Of a stretch of DNA of 64,000 bases, positions 8,041-17,210 are shown piece by piece (within the stretch, counting starts at the first letter, position 1; every line of letters begins with the position of its first letter). The DNA is taken from contig JAOUHV010000003.1 of assembly GCA_029884425.1 (NCBI GenBank), positions 1 through 64,000 of the forward strand, in the 5' to 3' direction. A model generated the notes under the pieces. It was not told where the DNA came from. It saw only the letters and a program-made list of their open reading frames with translations, and made no database searches. The stretch comes from Gammaproteobacteria bacterium. Its GTDB lineage: Bacteria; Pseudomonadota; Gammaproteobacteria; S012-40. A program made the position numbers and the translations under genes.

Positions 8041-8077
8041 TTGCCTGGCGCCAGACGGCGACGACAAGGGCGGTTTG

Positions 8078-8086
8078 TGCTAAACT
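8078..8086 (+). promoter_or_regulatory. Possible extended -10 promoter for the pdxJ run
   Basis: TGCTAAACT matches an extended -10 (TGn + TAAACT). No -35 is seen. It lies about 48 bases before the pdxJ start. Confidence 0.35.
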
Positions 8087-8133
8087 CACCGCCCATTTTG
8101 TTTGTTCCGGTCGCTGCGGAAGGTAAAGGCTCA

Positions 8134-8871
8134 ATGAATCTCTCCACTGATTTGCTGCTTGGCGTCAATATTGACCACGTTGCAACGCTGCGCCAGGCGC
8201 GCGGAACCCGCTATCCAGACCCGATCCAGGCGGCAATTGAGGCCGAACAAGCTGGTGCGGATGCCGTGACCCTGCATCTGCGTGAAGACCGTCGCCATAT
8301 TCAAGATCGCGATGTGGAGATGCTCAAAGGTATTCTCCAGACCCGCATGAATCTGGAAATGGCCGTAACCGATGAGATGCTGGACATCGCCGAGCGTATC
8401 CGCCCCGAGGAAGCCTGTTTGGTGCCAGAACGCCGTGAAGAGTTGACCACCGAGGGTGGTCTGGACGTGGTGGGGCATTTTGATCGCGTGGCTGAGGCTT
8501 GCCGTCGTCTGGCGGCGGTGGGCACGCGAGCGTCGTTGTTTATCGCTGCCGACGAAGAACAAATCCGCGCTGCCGTGGCATGTGCGGCCCCAGTCATCGA
8601 AATCCATACCGGCCATTACGCCGAATATTCCGGGGACGCCCAGCGCGAGGAATTTGAGCGCATTCGTGCCGCCGCCAGTTTTGCCCACGCCCAGGGTTTG
8701 TATGTCAACGCCGGCCACGGTCTGCATTACCACAACGTGAAGCCGATTGCCCAATTGCCGGAATTTCGTGAACTGAACATCGGTCACGCCATTATTGCTC
8801 GAGCGGTATTTGTTGGCTTGCAGACGGCGGTTAGAGAAATGAAGCAACTGATGCGTGAGGCCAGAGCTTGA
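8134..8871 (+). CDS. pdxJ: Pyridoxine 5'-phosphate synthase
   Basis: Condenses 1-deoxyxylulose 5-phosphate with 3-amino-2-oxopropyl phosphate to form pyridoxine 5'-phosphate, the last step in making the B6 ring. 245 residues, the usual size. Conserved stretches are [58 protein letters not shown] and [12 protein letters not shown]. The open frame runs upstream to 8041, but the ATG at 8134 begins the conserved N-terminus and has GGAAGG upstream. Its stop overlaps the TTG start of acpS. Confidence 0.97.
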   Translation: MNLSTDLLLGVNIDHVATLRQARGTRYPDPIQAAIEAEQAGADAVTLHLREDRRHIQDRDVEMLKGILQTRMNLEMAVTDEMLDIAERIRPEEACLVPERREELTTEGGLDVVGHFDRVAEACRRLAAVGTRASLFIAADEEQIRAAVACAAPVIEIHTGHYAEYSGDAQREEFERIRAAASFAHAQGLYVNAGHGLHYHNVKPIAQLPEFRELNIGHAIIARAVFVGLQTAVREMKQLMREARA

Positions 8872-9248
8872 TCGTAGGCATTGGCACCGACATCGTGCAC
8901 ATCCCGCGAATCGCTGCCGGTTTGGCGCGTCATTCGCGTCGATTTGCGGCCCGGATTCTGGCCGATGGCGAGTTAACCGAGTTCGACAAAGCTACCCGCC
9001 CGGAAGCCTATCTGGCCAAGCGGTTTGCGGTCAAGGAGGCGGTAGCCAAGGCGTTTGGCACCGGATTCCGCGACGGGCTGTCACTCAAGCATATTTGCGT
9101 TGCCAACGATTCTTTGGGGCGTCCTCATGTGGCGCTGTTTGCGAAAGCTCAAGAACTTGCTCAGCAGCGTCAGGTTGCCGCTGTACACGTCAGTCTGGCG
9201 GATGAGCAGGAATATGCCATTGCCTACGTGGTCATGGAATCGAGATAA
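8868..9248 (+). CDS. acpS: Holo-[acyl-carrier-protein] synthase
   Basis: Transfers 4'-phosphopantetheine from CoA to the acyl carrier protein. 126 residues with the two family signatures: [12 protein letters not shown] at the N-terminus and [14 protein letters not shown] (catalytic Glu and Lys). It starts with TTG at 8868, overlapping the pdxJ stop (TTGA). There is no separate ribosome site, so translation is probably coupled to pdxJ, the same neighbour order as in many gammaproteobacteria. Confidence 0.95.
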   Translation: MIVGIGTDIVHIPRIAAGLARHSRRFAARILADGELTEFDKATRPEAYLAKRFAVKEAVAKAFGTGFRDGLSLKHICVANDSLGRPHVALFAKAQELAQQRQVAAVHVSLADEQEYAIAYVVMESR

Positions 9249-9251
9249 ATT

Positions 9252-10094
9252 ATGTCCCTTTGTTACGATCTACACGCCCACAGCACGTTTTCTGATGGCA
9301 CGTTGTCTCCTGAAGATTTGGTCGCCCGCGCGCAGGAAAAAGGTGTGAATGTCCTGGCCTTGACCGATCACGATACTGTGGCCGGTGTGGCAAGAGCCCA
9401 GGCTGCGGCCAAGGAGCAGGGGATTGAACTCATCCCCGGCGTCGAGATTTCGGTGAGCTGGCGCAATACCACGATCCACATCGTGGGTTTGAATGTTGAC
9501 CCTTTCAATGAGCGTCTGCTCGCGGGCCTGGATTCGTTACGGCAATTACGCGAACTTCGCGCACAACGCATTGCTCACAAACTCGAAAAACAGGGTTTTG
9601 AAAACGCCCTGGCGGATACCATCGCGCTGGCCGGCTGTGAAGCTGTCACCCGTACCCACTTTGCGCGTTTGATTATTGCCCGGGGGCGGGAGTCCGACAT
9701 GGAGTCGGTGTTCAAAAAATGGCTGGGTCGCAAGGGCAAGGCTTATGTGGCAGGTGAGTGGGCCAGTTTGCCTGATGCCCTGGACTGGATTCAGCAAGCG
9801 GGTGGACAGGCGGTTATCGCTCATCCTGCGCGCTATGACATGACCAACACCAAGCTGGGTGAGCTGATCGCTGATTTTAAACAACACGGCGGCGTGGCCA
9901 TGGAAGTGGCGAGTAGCAGTCATAACGTGGCGGAAAAAGCCCGCATGGCGGGCTGTGCTCGTCGTCACGACTTGCTGGCCTCGGTTGGCTCGGATTTCCA
10001 TAGCCCCGGCAATCCACGTATCGAACTGGGCGCATATCTCCAATTGCCCGAAGGCACTGAACCCGTCTGGCGCGACTGGTCTCTGTCACACTAA
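9252..10094 (+). CDS. PHP-domain phosphoesterase (RNase AM/YciV-type)
   Basis: 280 residues. The PHP metal-binding motifs are DLHAHSTFSDG (residues 5-15), LTDHDTVAGV, GVEISV, VIAHPARY and GSDFHSPG. Members of this group (YciV/TrpH) hydrolyse 3',5'-bisphosphonucleotides and trim RNA 5' ends. It starts three bases after acpS. Which substrate it uses here cannot be told from sequence. Confidence 0.9.
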   Translation: MSLCYDLHAHSTFSDGTLSPEDLVARAQEKGVNVLALTDHDTVAGVARAQAAAKEQGIELIPGVEISVSWRNTTIHIVGLNVDPFNERLLAGLDSLRQLRELRAQRIAHKLEKQGFENALADTIALAGCEAVTRTHFARLIIARGRESDMESVFKKWLGRKGKAYVAGEWASLPDALDWIQQAGGQAVIAHPARYDMTNTKLGELIADFKQHGGVAMEVASSSHNVAEKARMAGCARRHDLLASVGSDFHSPGNPRIELGAYLQLPEGTEPVWRDWSLSH

Positions 10095-10123
10095 TCCCTT
10101 ATTTTTGAAGTGGCGTAAACCGC

Positions 10124-10741
10124 ATGAGTCAGTTTTTTCAAATTCACCCGGAAAATCCGCAGCAACGACTGATTAATCAGGCGGTAGAGATTATTCGTGG
10201 CGGTGGCGTGGTCATTTATCCCACCGACTCATGTTACGCGCTGGGTTGTCACATCGGCGACAAGCACGCGCTGGAGCGGATAATGCGAATCCGCAAAGTG
10301 GACAGCAAGCATAATTTTACCTTGCTGTGCAGTAATCTGGCAGAAATTGGCACCTACGCCAAACTGGATAATCAGGCGTTTCGTCTGATAAAAAACGTCA
10401 CGCCGGGCGCATACACGTTTATCATGAATGCCACCGGCGAAGTGCCACGTCGACTGGTACATCCCAAGCGCAAAACCATTGGCCTGCGTATTCCTGATAG
10501 TCCGATTGCTTTGGCGTTGCTACAGACCCTGGGTGAGCCATTGATGACATCAACCCTGATTCTGCCGGGTGAAGAATGGCCTATGATTGACCCTTACGAA
10601 ATGCGTGATGTTTTGGGAAATCAGGTGGATCTCGTCATTGACGGCGGATACTGTGGCATGGAGCCAACAACCGTGGTTGACCTGACATCGGAGACGCCGG
10701 AGGTCATACGCGTCGGCAAGGGCGATCCAGCGGGACTGTGA
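10124..10741 (+). CDS. YciO/Sua5-family threonylcarbamoyl-AMP synthase-like protein
   Basis: 205 residues of the YrdC/Sua5/YciO double-stranded-RNA-binding fold: IIRGGGVVIYPTDSCYALGC, RIRKVDSKHNFTLLC, PGAYTFIMNAT and KTIGLRIPDSPIALALL. The sequence looks most like the YciO branch, whose exact activity is less certain than that of TsaC. Its position next to the PHP gene and before trpS repeats a common gammaproteobacterial order. Confidence 0.88.
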   Translation: MSQFFQIHPENPQQRLINQAVEIIRGGGVVIYPTDSCYALGCHIGDKHALERIMRIRKVDSKHNFTLLCSNLAEIGTYAKLDNQAFRLIKNVTPGAYTFIMNATGEVPRRLVHPKRKTIGLRIPDSPIALALLQTLGEPLMTSTLILPGEEWPMIDPYEMRDVLGNQVDLVIDGGYCGMEPTTVVDLTSETPEVIRVGKGDPAGL

Positions 10742-10760
10742 GAACAAGTTTGAGGTAGCC

Positions 10761-11417
10761 ATGGGCGAGCAATTAACCACCATTCAAATCATCGCCGTTG
10801 CCATTCTGCCAGTACTGTTCGCCATTACAGTCCACGAAGTGGCGCATGGTTGGATGGCCAAGCAGTTGGGGGATCGCACTGCGCAGATGCTGGGGCGATT
10901 GACCCTCAACCCGATCAAGCACATTGACCCGGTGGGAACGTTGCTCGTGCCTGGGGTGTTGATGGTGATGGGGGCTCCCGTGATGGGTTGGGCTAAACCT
11001 GTACCGGTGAACTGGGAGAATCTGGGCAATCCCCGCCGTGATATTGCGCTGGTGGCCGTTGCCGGCCCCATGGCCAATTTGCTCATGGCCATTTTTTGGC
11101 TGCTCATCATGAAGCTGTCGCTGATGATGAATATCCAGCCGGGCTCCATGGCCTATGGCCTGTTTTTGATGGCCGACATTGGCATTTCGATAAATTTGGT
11201 GCTTATGGTGCTGAATTTGTTGCCTATTTTGCCGCTGGATGGCGGTCGTATTTTGACCAGTCTGTTGCCCGGTCCCTGGGCCTGGAAATTCAGCCGGCTG
11301 GAGCCTTACGGGTTATTTATTGTACTGGGATTGTTTGCGTTGGGCGTTTTGTCGCCATTAATCGGGGAGCCAGTATCCCTGATGCGCACGGTTCTGTATC
11401 ATATGGCGGGTTTATAA
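10761..11417 (+). CDS. Site-2-protease-like membrane metalloprotease (M50)
   Basis: 218 residues, about six membrane spans. The zinc-binding motif HEVAHG (HExxH) lies in the first span region and the second motif, PLDGGRIL, near residue 158. These are the active-site elements of intramembrane M50 proteases. The substrate is unknown. It lies between the YciO-like gene and trpS and has a clear GAGGTAGCC ribosome site. Confidence 0.9.
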   Translation: MGEQLTTIQIIAVAILPVLFAITVHEVAHGWMAKQLGDRTAQMLGRLTLNPIKHIDPVGTLLVPGVLMVMGAPVMGWAKPVPVNWENLGNPRRDIALVAVAGPMANLLMAIFWLLIMKLSLMMNIQPGSMAYGLFLMADIGISINLVLMVLNLLPILPLDGGRILTSLLPGPWAWKFSRLEPYGLFIVLGLFALGVLSPLIGEPVSLMRTVLYHMAGL

Positions 11418-11426
11418 GGAGGAATT

Positions 11427-12644
11427 GTGACCCCGGTGCCAAGTCATCATCAGCGCGTTTTGTCCGGTATGCGTACTACCGGTAAGCTCCATTTGGGGCA
11501 TTACCACGGGGTGCTCAAGAACTGGGTTGAGTTGCAACACGAATACGAGTGTTTTTTCTTCGCCGCCGATTGGCACGCGCTGACGACCCACTATGAAGAT
11601 CCCGCCATCATCCAGGACAGCGTCTGGGATATGGTGATTGACTGGCTTGCTGCGGGCGTAAATCCCAATAATGCCACGATTTTCATTCAGTCACGCGTAC
11701 CAGAACACGCAGAATTGCATGTGCTGTTGTCGATGATTACCCCGCTGGGCTGGCTGGAACGCGTTCCAACCTTCAAAGACCAACAGGAAAAACTGCGTGA
11801 CAAGGATCTGGCCACCTACGGATTTTTGGGCTATCCCTTGCTGCAGAGTGCGGACATCCTGGTCTACAAGGCCGGTCTGGTGCCGGTGGGCGAAGACCAG
11901 ATGTCGCACGTCGAACTGACCCGCGAAGTAGCGCGCCGCTTTAACCACATCTACGGCCGCGAAAAAGATTTCGAAGAAAAAGCCGAAGCTGCCATCAAAA
12001 AAATGGGGCGCAAAAACGCCAGTCTGTACGCGGACTTGCGCAAATCCTACCAGCAACAGGGCGACGAAGCTGCACTGGAAACCGGTCGCGCATTGATCGA
12101 ATCCCAGCACAATTTGTCTGTGGGCGATCGTGAGCGTCTGTTCGGTTATCTGGAAGGTGGCGGTCGGATTATCCTGCCGGAACCGCAGGCTTTGTTGACG
12201 GCCGCGTCCAAAGTGCCGGGCCTGGATGGACAAAAAATGTCCAAGTCCTACGGCAATACCATTTCGCTGCGCGAAGAACCCGAGTCGATCGAGAAAAAAG
12301 TCCGCATTATGCCGACTGACCCTGCACGGGTTCGTCGCACTGACCCAGGTGACCCGGCCAATTGTCCGGTCTGGCAATTCCATGTGCTGTATTCCGATAC
12401 CGACGTGAAAGAATGGGTTCAGGAAGGCTGCCGAACTGCGGGTATTGGTTGCATTGAGTGCAAGCAGCGCGTGGTTGAAGGCATGCTCAAAGAACTCAAG
12501 CCGATTCATGAGCGCGCCAAGGAATACCTGGAAGATCCCAAACTGGTGCGCAACATTGTCGCTGAAGGCTGTGAAGCCGCGCGCGATGTGGCTCGTGACA
12601 CGCTGGAAGAAGTTCGTCAGGCGATGGGGTTGTTGTACCGTTGA
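11427..12644 (+). CDS. trpS: Tryptophanyl-tRNA synthetase
   Basis: Charges tRNA-Trp. 405 residues, longer than the 334-residue E. coli enzyme because of an extra segment between the catalytic halves (about residues 180-250), as found in other long-form proteobacterial enzymes. Class I signatures are KLHLGHYHG (HIGH-like) and KMSKSYGN (KMSKS). It starts with GTG at 11427 behind a strong AAGGAGG ribosome site. Its stop overlaps the TTG start of scpA. Confidence 0.96.
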   Translation: MTPVPSHHQRVLSGMRTTGKLHLGHYHGVLKNWVELQHEYECFFFAADWHALTTHYEDPAIIQDSVWDMVIDWLAAGVNPNNATIFIQSRVPEHAELHVLLSMITPLGWLERVPTFKDQQEKLRDKDLATYGFLGYPLLQSADILVYKAGLVPVGEDQMSHVELTREVARRFNHIYGREKDFEEKAEAAIKKMGRKNASLYADLRKSYQQQGDEAALETGRALIESQHNLSVGDRERLFGYLEGGGRIILPEPQALLTAASKVPGLDGQKMSKSYGNTISLREEPESIEKKVRIMPTDPARVRRTDPGDPANCPVWQFHVLYSDTDVKEWVQEGCRTAGIGCIECKQRVVEGMLKELKPIHERAKEYLEDPKLVRNIVAEGCEAARDVARDTLEEVRQAMGLLYR

Positions 12645-13468
12645 GCGAGCAATCAGATATTCAGCAAGCAGAGTCCCTGGCGGAGCTTCCTCCCGAGCCG
12701 AGGGCCACGTTTGCCAAGGTTAACGGTGAGTCGGTAACGCAGTTGCCGCAGGATTTATATATCCCGCCGGATGCGCTCGAGGTGTTTCTCGACGCCTTCG
12801 AAGGCCCGCTGGACTTGTTGCTGTATCTGATCAAAAAACAGAACCTGGATATTCTTGATATTCCCATTGCCGAAATCACCCGGCAGTACATGGCCTATGT
12901 CGATCTGATGAAAGAAATTCATCTGGAATTGGCTGCGGAATATCTGGTGATGGCTGCAGTGCTGGCGGAAATCAAATCCCGCATGATGCTGCCGCGCGTG
13001 ACCGAGGAAGAAGAGGAAGTTGATCCTCGTGCAGAACTGATTCGTCGCTTGCAGGAATACGAGCGTTTCAAAAAGGCCGCTGAAGATATTGATGCGCTGC
13101 CACGCGAAGGTCGCGAGTTTTATCTCACGGAAGCCGTTTTCGTTGACAAGGTAGTTGCGCGTAAACCGCCTGAAGTGGATTTGGCTGAACTGCTATCGGC
13201 ACTCAAGGATGTGATGAAGCGCGCTGAGCTGTTCACCCATCACCAAATTCAGCGTGATGCACTGTCGGTGCGTGAACGCATGGCTAACGTGATGAGTGTG
13301 CTCAGCCCTGAGCGGTTCACACCGTTTGAGTCGTTGTTCACCGTGGAAGAAGGTCGCGCTGGGGTAGTGGTGACGTTTCTGGCGGTGCTGGAATTGATCA
13401 AGGCGTCGCTGGTTGAACTGATCCAGGCCCAGCCTTATGGTCCCATACATGTAAAGGCTAGACAATGA
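12641..13468 (+). CDS. scpA: Segregation and condensation protein A
   Basis: The kleisin subunit that bridges SMC heads in bacterial condensin. 275 residues: an N-terminal part with FEGPLDLLLYLIKKQNLDILDIPIAEIT, a central acidic helical stretch, and a C-terminal winged-helix (VVTFLAVLELIKASLVEL). It starts at TTG 12641, overlapping the trpS stop, and ends with an ATGA overlap into scpB. About 45 extra polar residues precede the conserved start. Confidence 0.95.
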   Translation: MSEQSDIQQAESLAELPPEPRATFAKVNGESVTQLPQDLYIPPDALEVFLDAFEGPLDLLLYLIKKQNLDILDIPIAEITRQYMAYVDLMKEIHLELAAEYLVMAAVLAEIKSRMMLPRVTEEEEEVDPRAELIRRLQEYERFKKAAEDIDALPREGREFYLTEAVFVDKVVARKPPEVDLAELLSALKDVMKRAELFTHHQIQRDALSVRERMANVMSVLSPERFTPFESLFTVEEGRAGVVVTFLAVLELIKASLVELIQAQPYGPIHVKARQ

Positions 13469-14244
13469 GTCCAGAGTTGTTAAAAAAAATTGTCGAAGCA
13501 GCCCTGTTTGCCTATGGCAAACCCATGACCGTGGATATGCTGCTCAAGCTGTTTGCTGAAGAAGAACTGCCCAGTCGTGAACAGATTCAGGACGTGTTGG
13601 CGCAGTTGCAGCAGGAGTGGCAGGGACGTGGTACCGAACTGGTCCAAGTGGCGTCTGGCTATCGTTTTCAAGCCGCGGTGGAAGTGACTCCCTGGGTTGC
13701 GCGGTTGTGGGAGGAAAAACCTGCCAAGTATTCCCGTGCGATTCTCGAGACCATGGCGCTGATTGCTTATCGCCAGCCGATTACGCGCAGTGAAATTGAA
13801 GAAATTCGTGGCGTCAGTGTCAGCAGTCAAATCGTGAAGACCTTGCTGGAACGCGAATGGGTTCGTGTGGTGGGAACCAAAGACGTTCCCGGACGGCCCG
13901 CGTTGTACGCCACGACCCGCCAGTTTTTGGATTATTTTAACTTTCGCAGTTTGGAGGAGTTGCCTCCGCTAGCGGAAATTCGTGATCTGGATGTCATTGC
14001 CCAGGAATTTGACATGGATCAAGACGACAAGGTTGAAGCTGCATTGCGCGAATTGCGCGATGACAATGACGAAGTCAATCTGCCTCTGGATGAAGAGGTA
14101 GAATTTGCTGATGAACATCCTGTCGCGCGTTCCATCGATGAGCCCGAGGCGAATGAGCCGGAGTCGTCACTGGTGGATGCAGCCCTGAAAGAATGGCTTG
14201 TCGATGACGATGAGCCCACTACTGTGCCCGAAGAAGAACATTGA
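13465..14244 (+). CDS. scpB: Segregation and condensation protein B
   Basis: Winged-helix partner of ScpA in the SMC complex. 259 residues. The conserved body spans residues 1-165 (LKKIVEAALFAYGKPM, ALIAYRQPITRSEIEEIRGV, LYATTRQFLDYF). The last 75 residues are very acidic (Asp/Glu-rich) and probably flexible. Overlaps scpA by four bases and rluB by one. Confidence 0.95.
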   Translation: MSPELLKKIVEAALFAYGKPMTVDMLLKLFAEEELPSREQIQDVLAQLQQEWQGRGTELVQVASGYRFQAAVEVTPWVARLWEEKPAKYSRAILETMALIAYRQPITRSEIEEIRGVSVSSQIVKTLLEREWVRVVGTKDVPGRPALYATTRQFLDYFNFRSLEELPPLAEIRDLDVIAQEFDMDQDDKVEAALRELRDDNDEVNLPLDEEVEFADEHPVARSIDEPEANEPESSLVDAALKEWLVDDDEPTTVPEEEH

Positions 14245-15068
14245 TGACTTTTCCCCGTAAAAAAATTTCCATAAAGAAAAAAACTTCGTCGGTGCGTCGC
14301 CCGCACAAGTCCGAAGATGCTGCGTCAGCGGCTGCGACCAAGCCTGAGCGCGCGCAAAAAGTGCTGGCACAAGGCGGTTTTGGTTCGCGCCGTGAAATTG
14401 AAAAATGGATCGAAGAAGGTCGCGTGCAAATCAATGGCAAAGTGGCCGTGCTTGGTGATTTGATTTCGCCCGGAGACAAGGTCATTGTCGATGGCAAACA
14501 AGTGACCGCGACGCGTCTGGAACCGCAAAAACATCGCTATTTGATGTATCACAAGCCTTTGGGTGAAGTGTGTACCCGTTCTGATCCTGAGGGTCGACGC
14601 ACGGTGTTTGAGTCTTTGCCACAACTGCGCAACACCCGTTGGGTTGGCGTGGGTCGCCTTGACTTGAATACGTCTGGTTTGATGATTTTCACTACCGATG
14701 GTGATCTGGCCAACAAACTGATGCATCCCAGTCGTGAGATTGAACGCGAGTACGCTGTGCGCGTGCTGGGCACGGTCACTGACGAGCAAATGGCCGCACT
14801 GAGCACCGGCGTTATGCTGGAAGATGGCATGGCCAAATTTGATCAGATCATTGATGCCGGTGGTGAAGGCGCCAATCACTGGTACCACGTGGTGTTGCGC
14901 GAAGGACGTAATCGCGAGGTTCGTCGTTTGTGGGAATCGCAAGGACTGAAAGTCAGTCGTCTGCAGCGTGTGCGTTATGGCAGCGTACAGTTGCCACGCA
15001 GCTTGCGTCCTGGCAAATTCCAGGATTTGACACCGCAGGAAATCAAAGCCCTACAGGGCAGTGTCTAA
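14244..15068 (+). CDS. rluB: 23S rRNA pseudouridine synthase RluB
   Basis: Isomerises a uridine in helix 89 region of 23S rRNA (U2605 in E. coli). About 274 residues: a basic N-terminal tail, an S4 RNA-binding domain (ERAQKVLAQGGFGSRREIEKWI), then the RsuA-family catalytic part with GRLDLNTSGLMIFTTDGDLANKLMHP (catalytic Asp in GRLD). The ATG at 14244 overlaps the scpB stop (TGATG); a TTG one codon earlier is possible. Confidence 0.93.
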   Translation: MTFPRKKISIKKKTSSVRRPHKSEDAASAAATKPERAQKVLAQGGFGSRREIEKWIEEGRVQINGKVAVLGDLISPGDKVIVDGKQVTATRLEPQKHRYLMYHKPLGEVCTRSDPEGRRTVFESLPQLRNTRWVGVGRLDLNTSGLMIFTTDGDLANKLMHPSREIEREYAVRVLGTVTDEQMAALSTGVMLEDGMAKFDQIIDAGGEGANHWYHVVLREGRNREVRRLWESQGLKVSRLQRVRYGSVQLPRSLRPGKFQDLTPQEIKALQGSV

Positions 15069-15747
15069 GGGGCGATTCTTGCACCCGCTGATCCATGTCG
15101 TTTCGTTGTTGGTTCTCAGTTTGGGACTGGCACTGAGCCGGGGACCCCATTGGGGATGGCTGTTGCTGTTTTTGCCGGTGTACTGGTTGATCTGCGGTCA
15201 TGGCCCCGGAAGCTCGGCCTGGTCGATGCTCAAGCGCTTGCGCTGGTTTTTACTGTCCATTGTGGTCGTTTATTCCTGGTTTACCCCCGGATTATGGATT
15301 GTGTCCGACTGGCAGCGCTGGTCGCCCACGGTGGAAGGCGCTCAATTGGCGCTGCACCGTTTGGTGGTGTTGATTGCGATTGTTCTGGCGGTGGCAACGC
15401 TGCTGAAAACCCTGGATCGGGAGCAGTTGATGGCGGCACTTCGGCAATTGGTGCTGCCGTTACGGCGGTTTGGATTTCCCGCCGACCGGTTTGCGTTGTT
15501 GCTCACCTTGACCCTGATTGCCAGCCGAAAGCTGGCAGCGTTAGGTAGCCCGATTGACATGCCAAAAGCGAACAGCATTAAACAGCGTTTGTTGCACGTG
15601 GTGGACAGGCTATATTTTCGTTTTCGTGAGGCACTGATAGTAGACGGCCTCGCCAAGCAAATTGAAATTCCCGCGCTGGTTGCTCCGCCGGTTTGGCAGT
15701 GGGCCTGGCCCGGTTTGATTTTGACCGCCGTAGTGCTGGTGAATTGA
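15061..15747 (+). CDS. CbiQ/EcfT-like membrane protein
   Basis: Up to 228 residues with about five hydrophobic spans, a central cytoplasmic region (LLKTLDREQLMAALRQLVLPLRR) and a final C-terminal span. This is the layout of the transmembrane T component of energy-coupling-factor transporters, but I see no clear Ala-Arg-Gly coupling motif, and no ATPase or substrate subunit is nearby. The first possible start is GTG 15061 inside the rluB end; TTG 15079, with AAGGGG about seven bases upstream, is a better-supported start. Transport function is an inference. Confidence 0.6.
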   Translation: MSKGRFLHPLIHVVSLLVLSLGLALSRGPHWGWLLLFLPVYWLICGHGPGSSAWSMLKRLRWFLLSIVVVYSWFTPGLWIVSDWQRWSPTVEGAQLALHRLVVLIAIVLAVATLLKTLDREQLMAALRQLVLPLRRFGFPADRFALLLTLTLIASRKLAALGSPIDMPKANSIKQRLLHVVDRLYFRFREALIVDGLAKQIEIPALVAPPVWQWAWPGLILTAVVLVN

Positions 15748-15754
15748 GGTAAAC

Positions 15755-16537
15755 ATGCGAATTGCGATGGCGGTGGAATATGACGGCGCGTCATTTTTTG
15801 GCTGGCAGGTGCAACTGCACTCGGAAAATACCGTGCAGGCGGTGGTCGAACGGGCGATTTCACGGGTAGCCAACGAACCCATTCGCGTCGTTTGCGCCGG
15901 TCGCACCGACACTGGCGTGCATGGCAGCGGGCAGGTGATTCATTTTGATACCCAGGCGCAGCGTGATATGCATCAGTGGGTGTTTGGTGCCAATGCGAAT
16001 CTGCCCAAGAGTGTGGCAGTGTTGTGGGCGCAACCCGTTGATGAGGATTTTCATGCGCGGTTTTCGGCCATCAGCCGGCGTTATCAGTACGTTATCGTTA
16101 ATCGTCCGGTTCGGCCTACCTTTTTGCAGCATCGCACCACCTGGGAGTTTCGCCCTTTGGATGAAACCCGCATGATCGAAGCTGCGCGTTATCTGGTGGG
16201 GCAACATGATTTCACTTCGTATCGCGCCCAGGCCTGTCAGGCCAAAAGCCCGGTGCGCAACGTGACGGAATTGACGGTGACTCGCCGTGGCCCGTATGTG
16301 ATCATCGATATTGAGGCCAATGGCTTCTTGCACCACATGGTGCGCAATATCAGCGGCGTGCTGATGGACATTGGTGCAGGCAAGCATGAGCCGATCTGGG
16401 CGAAGGAAATTCTGGAGCATCGCGACCGCAAACTGGGCGGGGTGACTGCACCTCCGGCCGGTCTGTACCTGACCCATGTGGGCTACCCGGACAAATTTGG
16501 CTTGCCAGCGCTTTCCTGGTCGGCACCAGTTTGGTAA
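15755..16537 (+). CDS. truA: tRNA pseudouridine(38-40) synthase
   Basis: Makes pseudouridine in the anticodon arm of tRNAs. 260 residues with the catalytic motif CAGRTDTGVHG (catalytic Asp in RTDTG), the N-terminal VEYDGASFFGWQ and the C-terminal NGFLHHMVRNI. The ATG at 15755 follows GAGGTAAAC. Confidence 0.97.
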   Translation: MRIAMAVEYDGASFFGWQVQLHSENTVQAVVERAISRVANEPIRVVCAGRTDTGVHGSGQVIHFDTQAQRDMHQWVFGANANLPKSVAVLWAQPVDEDFHARFSAISRRYQYVIVNRPVRPTFLQHRTTWEFRPLDETRMIEAARYLVGQHDFTSYRAQACQAKSPVRNVTELTVTRRGPYVIIDIEANGFLHHMVRNISGVLMDIGAGKHEPIWAKEILEHRDRKLGGVTAPPAGLYLTHVGYPDKFGLPALSWSAPVW

Positions 16538-16562
16538 ATTACGCTTTTTTTCAAGCGATTAG

Positions 16563-17210
16563 ATGAATCATCAAACCCGAATCAAGATCTGTGGCATTAC
16601 CCGGCTCGAAGACGCGCAAGCGGCGTTGGCGCTGGGTGCCGATGCGTTGGGCTTGGTGTTTGTCAAAAAAAGTCCCCGCTACATTGATCCACCGCAGGCA
16701 AGGGCCATCCTGGAACAACTGCCCCCCTTTGTGACCGTGGTAGGCTTGTTCATGGATCATACAGCGGCTGACGTGGCCGCGATACTGCGCAGTGTACCCT
16801 TGAATTTGTTACAGTTTCATGGCGATGAGCCGGCTGAATTTTGCGAAAATTTTGAGCTGCCGTACATCAAGGCCATCCCCATGGGCGCCGGCGTAGACCC
16901 GCTGGCCTATGCCGCCCTCCACCCCGCAGCCAAGGCGTTTTTGCTGGACAGTCATGGCGGTGGAAAATCCGGTGGCAGTGGCACAACTTTCGATTGGGCG
17001 GCAATCCCCAGAGATTTTCCCCGGCCGCTGATTTTGGCGGGCGGACTGGATGCAAATAACGTAGAATCCGCGATTACAACAATACGCCCCTATGCAGTGG
17101 ATATCAGCAGCGGGGTTGAGGCTGCCAAGGGCATCAAAGATGCCGGCAAGATGGCGGCCTTTATTGCAGCAGTAAGAAAAGGTGACAGGATAAATGCAAA
17201 CCCTACCTGA
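16563..17210 (+). CDS. trpF: Phosphoribosylanthranilate isomerase
   Basis: Converts phosphoribosylanthranilate to CdRP in tryptophan synthesis. 215 residues, a (beta-alpha)8 barrel with [11 protein letters not shown] (catalytic Cys), [29 protein letters not shown] and VDISSGVE. It overlaps the start of trpB by 17 bases, and truA precedes it as in many gammaproteobacteria. trpC and trpD are not in the window. Confidence 0.96.
   Translation: MNHQTRIKICGITRLEDAQAALALGADALGLVFVKKSPRYIDPPQARAILEQLPPFVTVVGLFMDHTAADVAAILRSVPLNLLQFHGDEPAEFCENFELPYIKAIPMGAGVDPLAYAALHPAAKAFLLDSHGGGKSGGSGTTFDWAAIPRDFPRPLILAGGLDANNVESAITTIRPYAVDISSGVEAAKGIKDAGKMAAFIAAVRKGDRINANPT

Noticed and set aside
8131-8847. 238-codon minus-strand frame opposite pdxJ
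   Set aside because: Shadow of pdxJ; no ribosome site and no domain.
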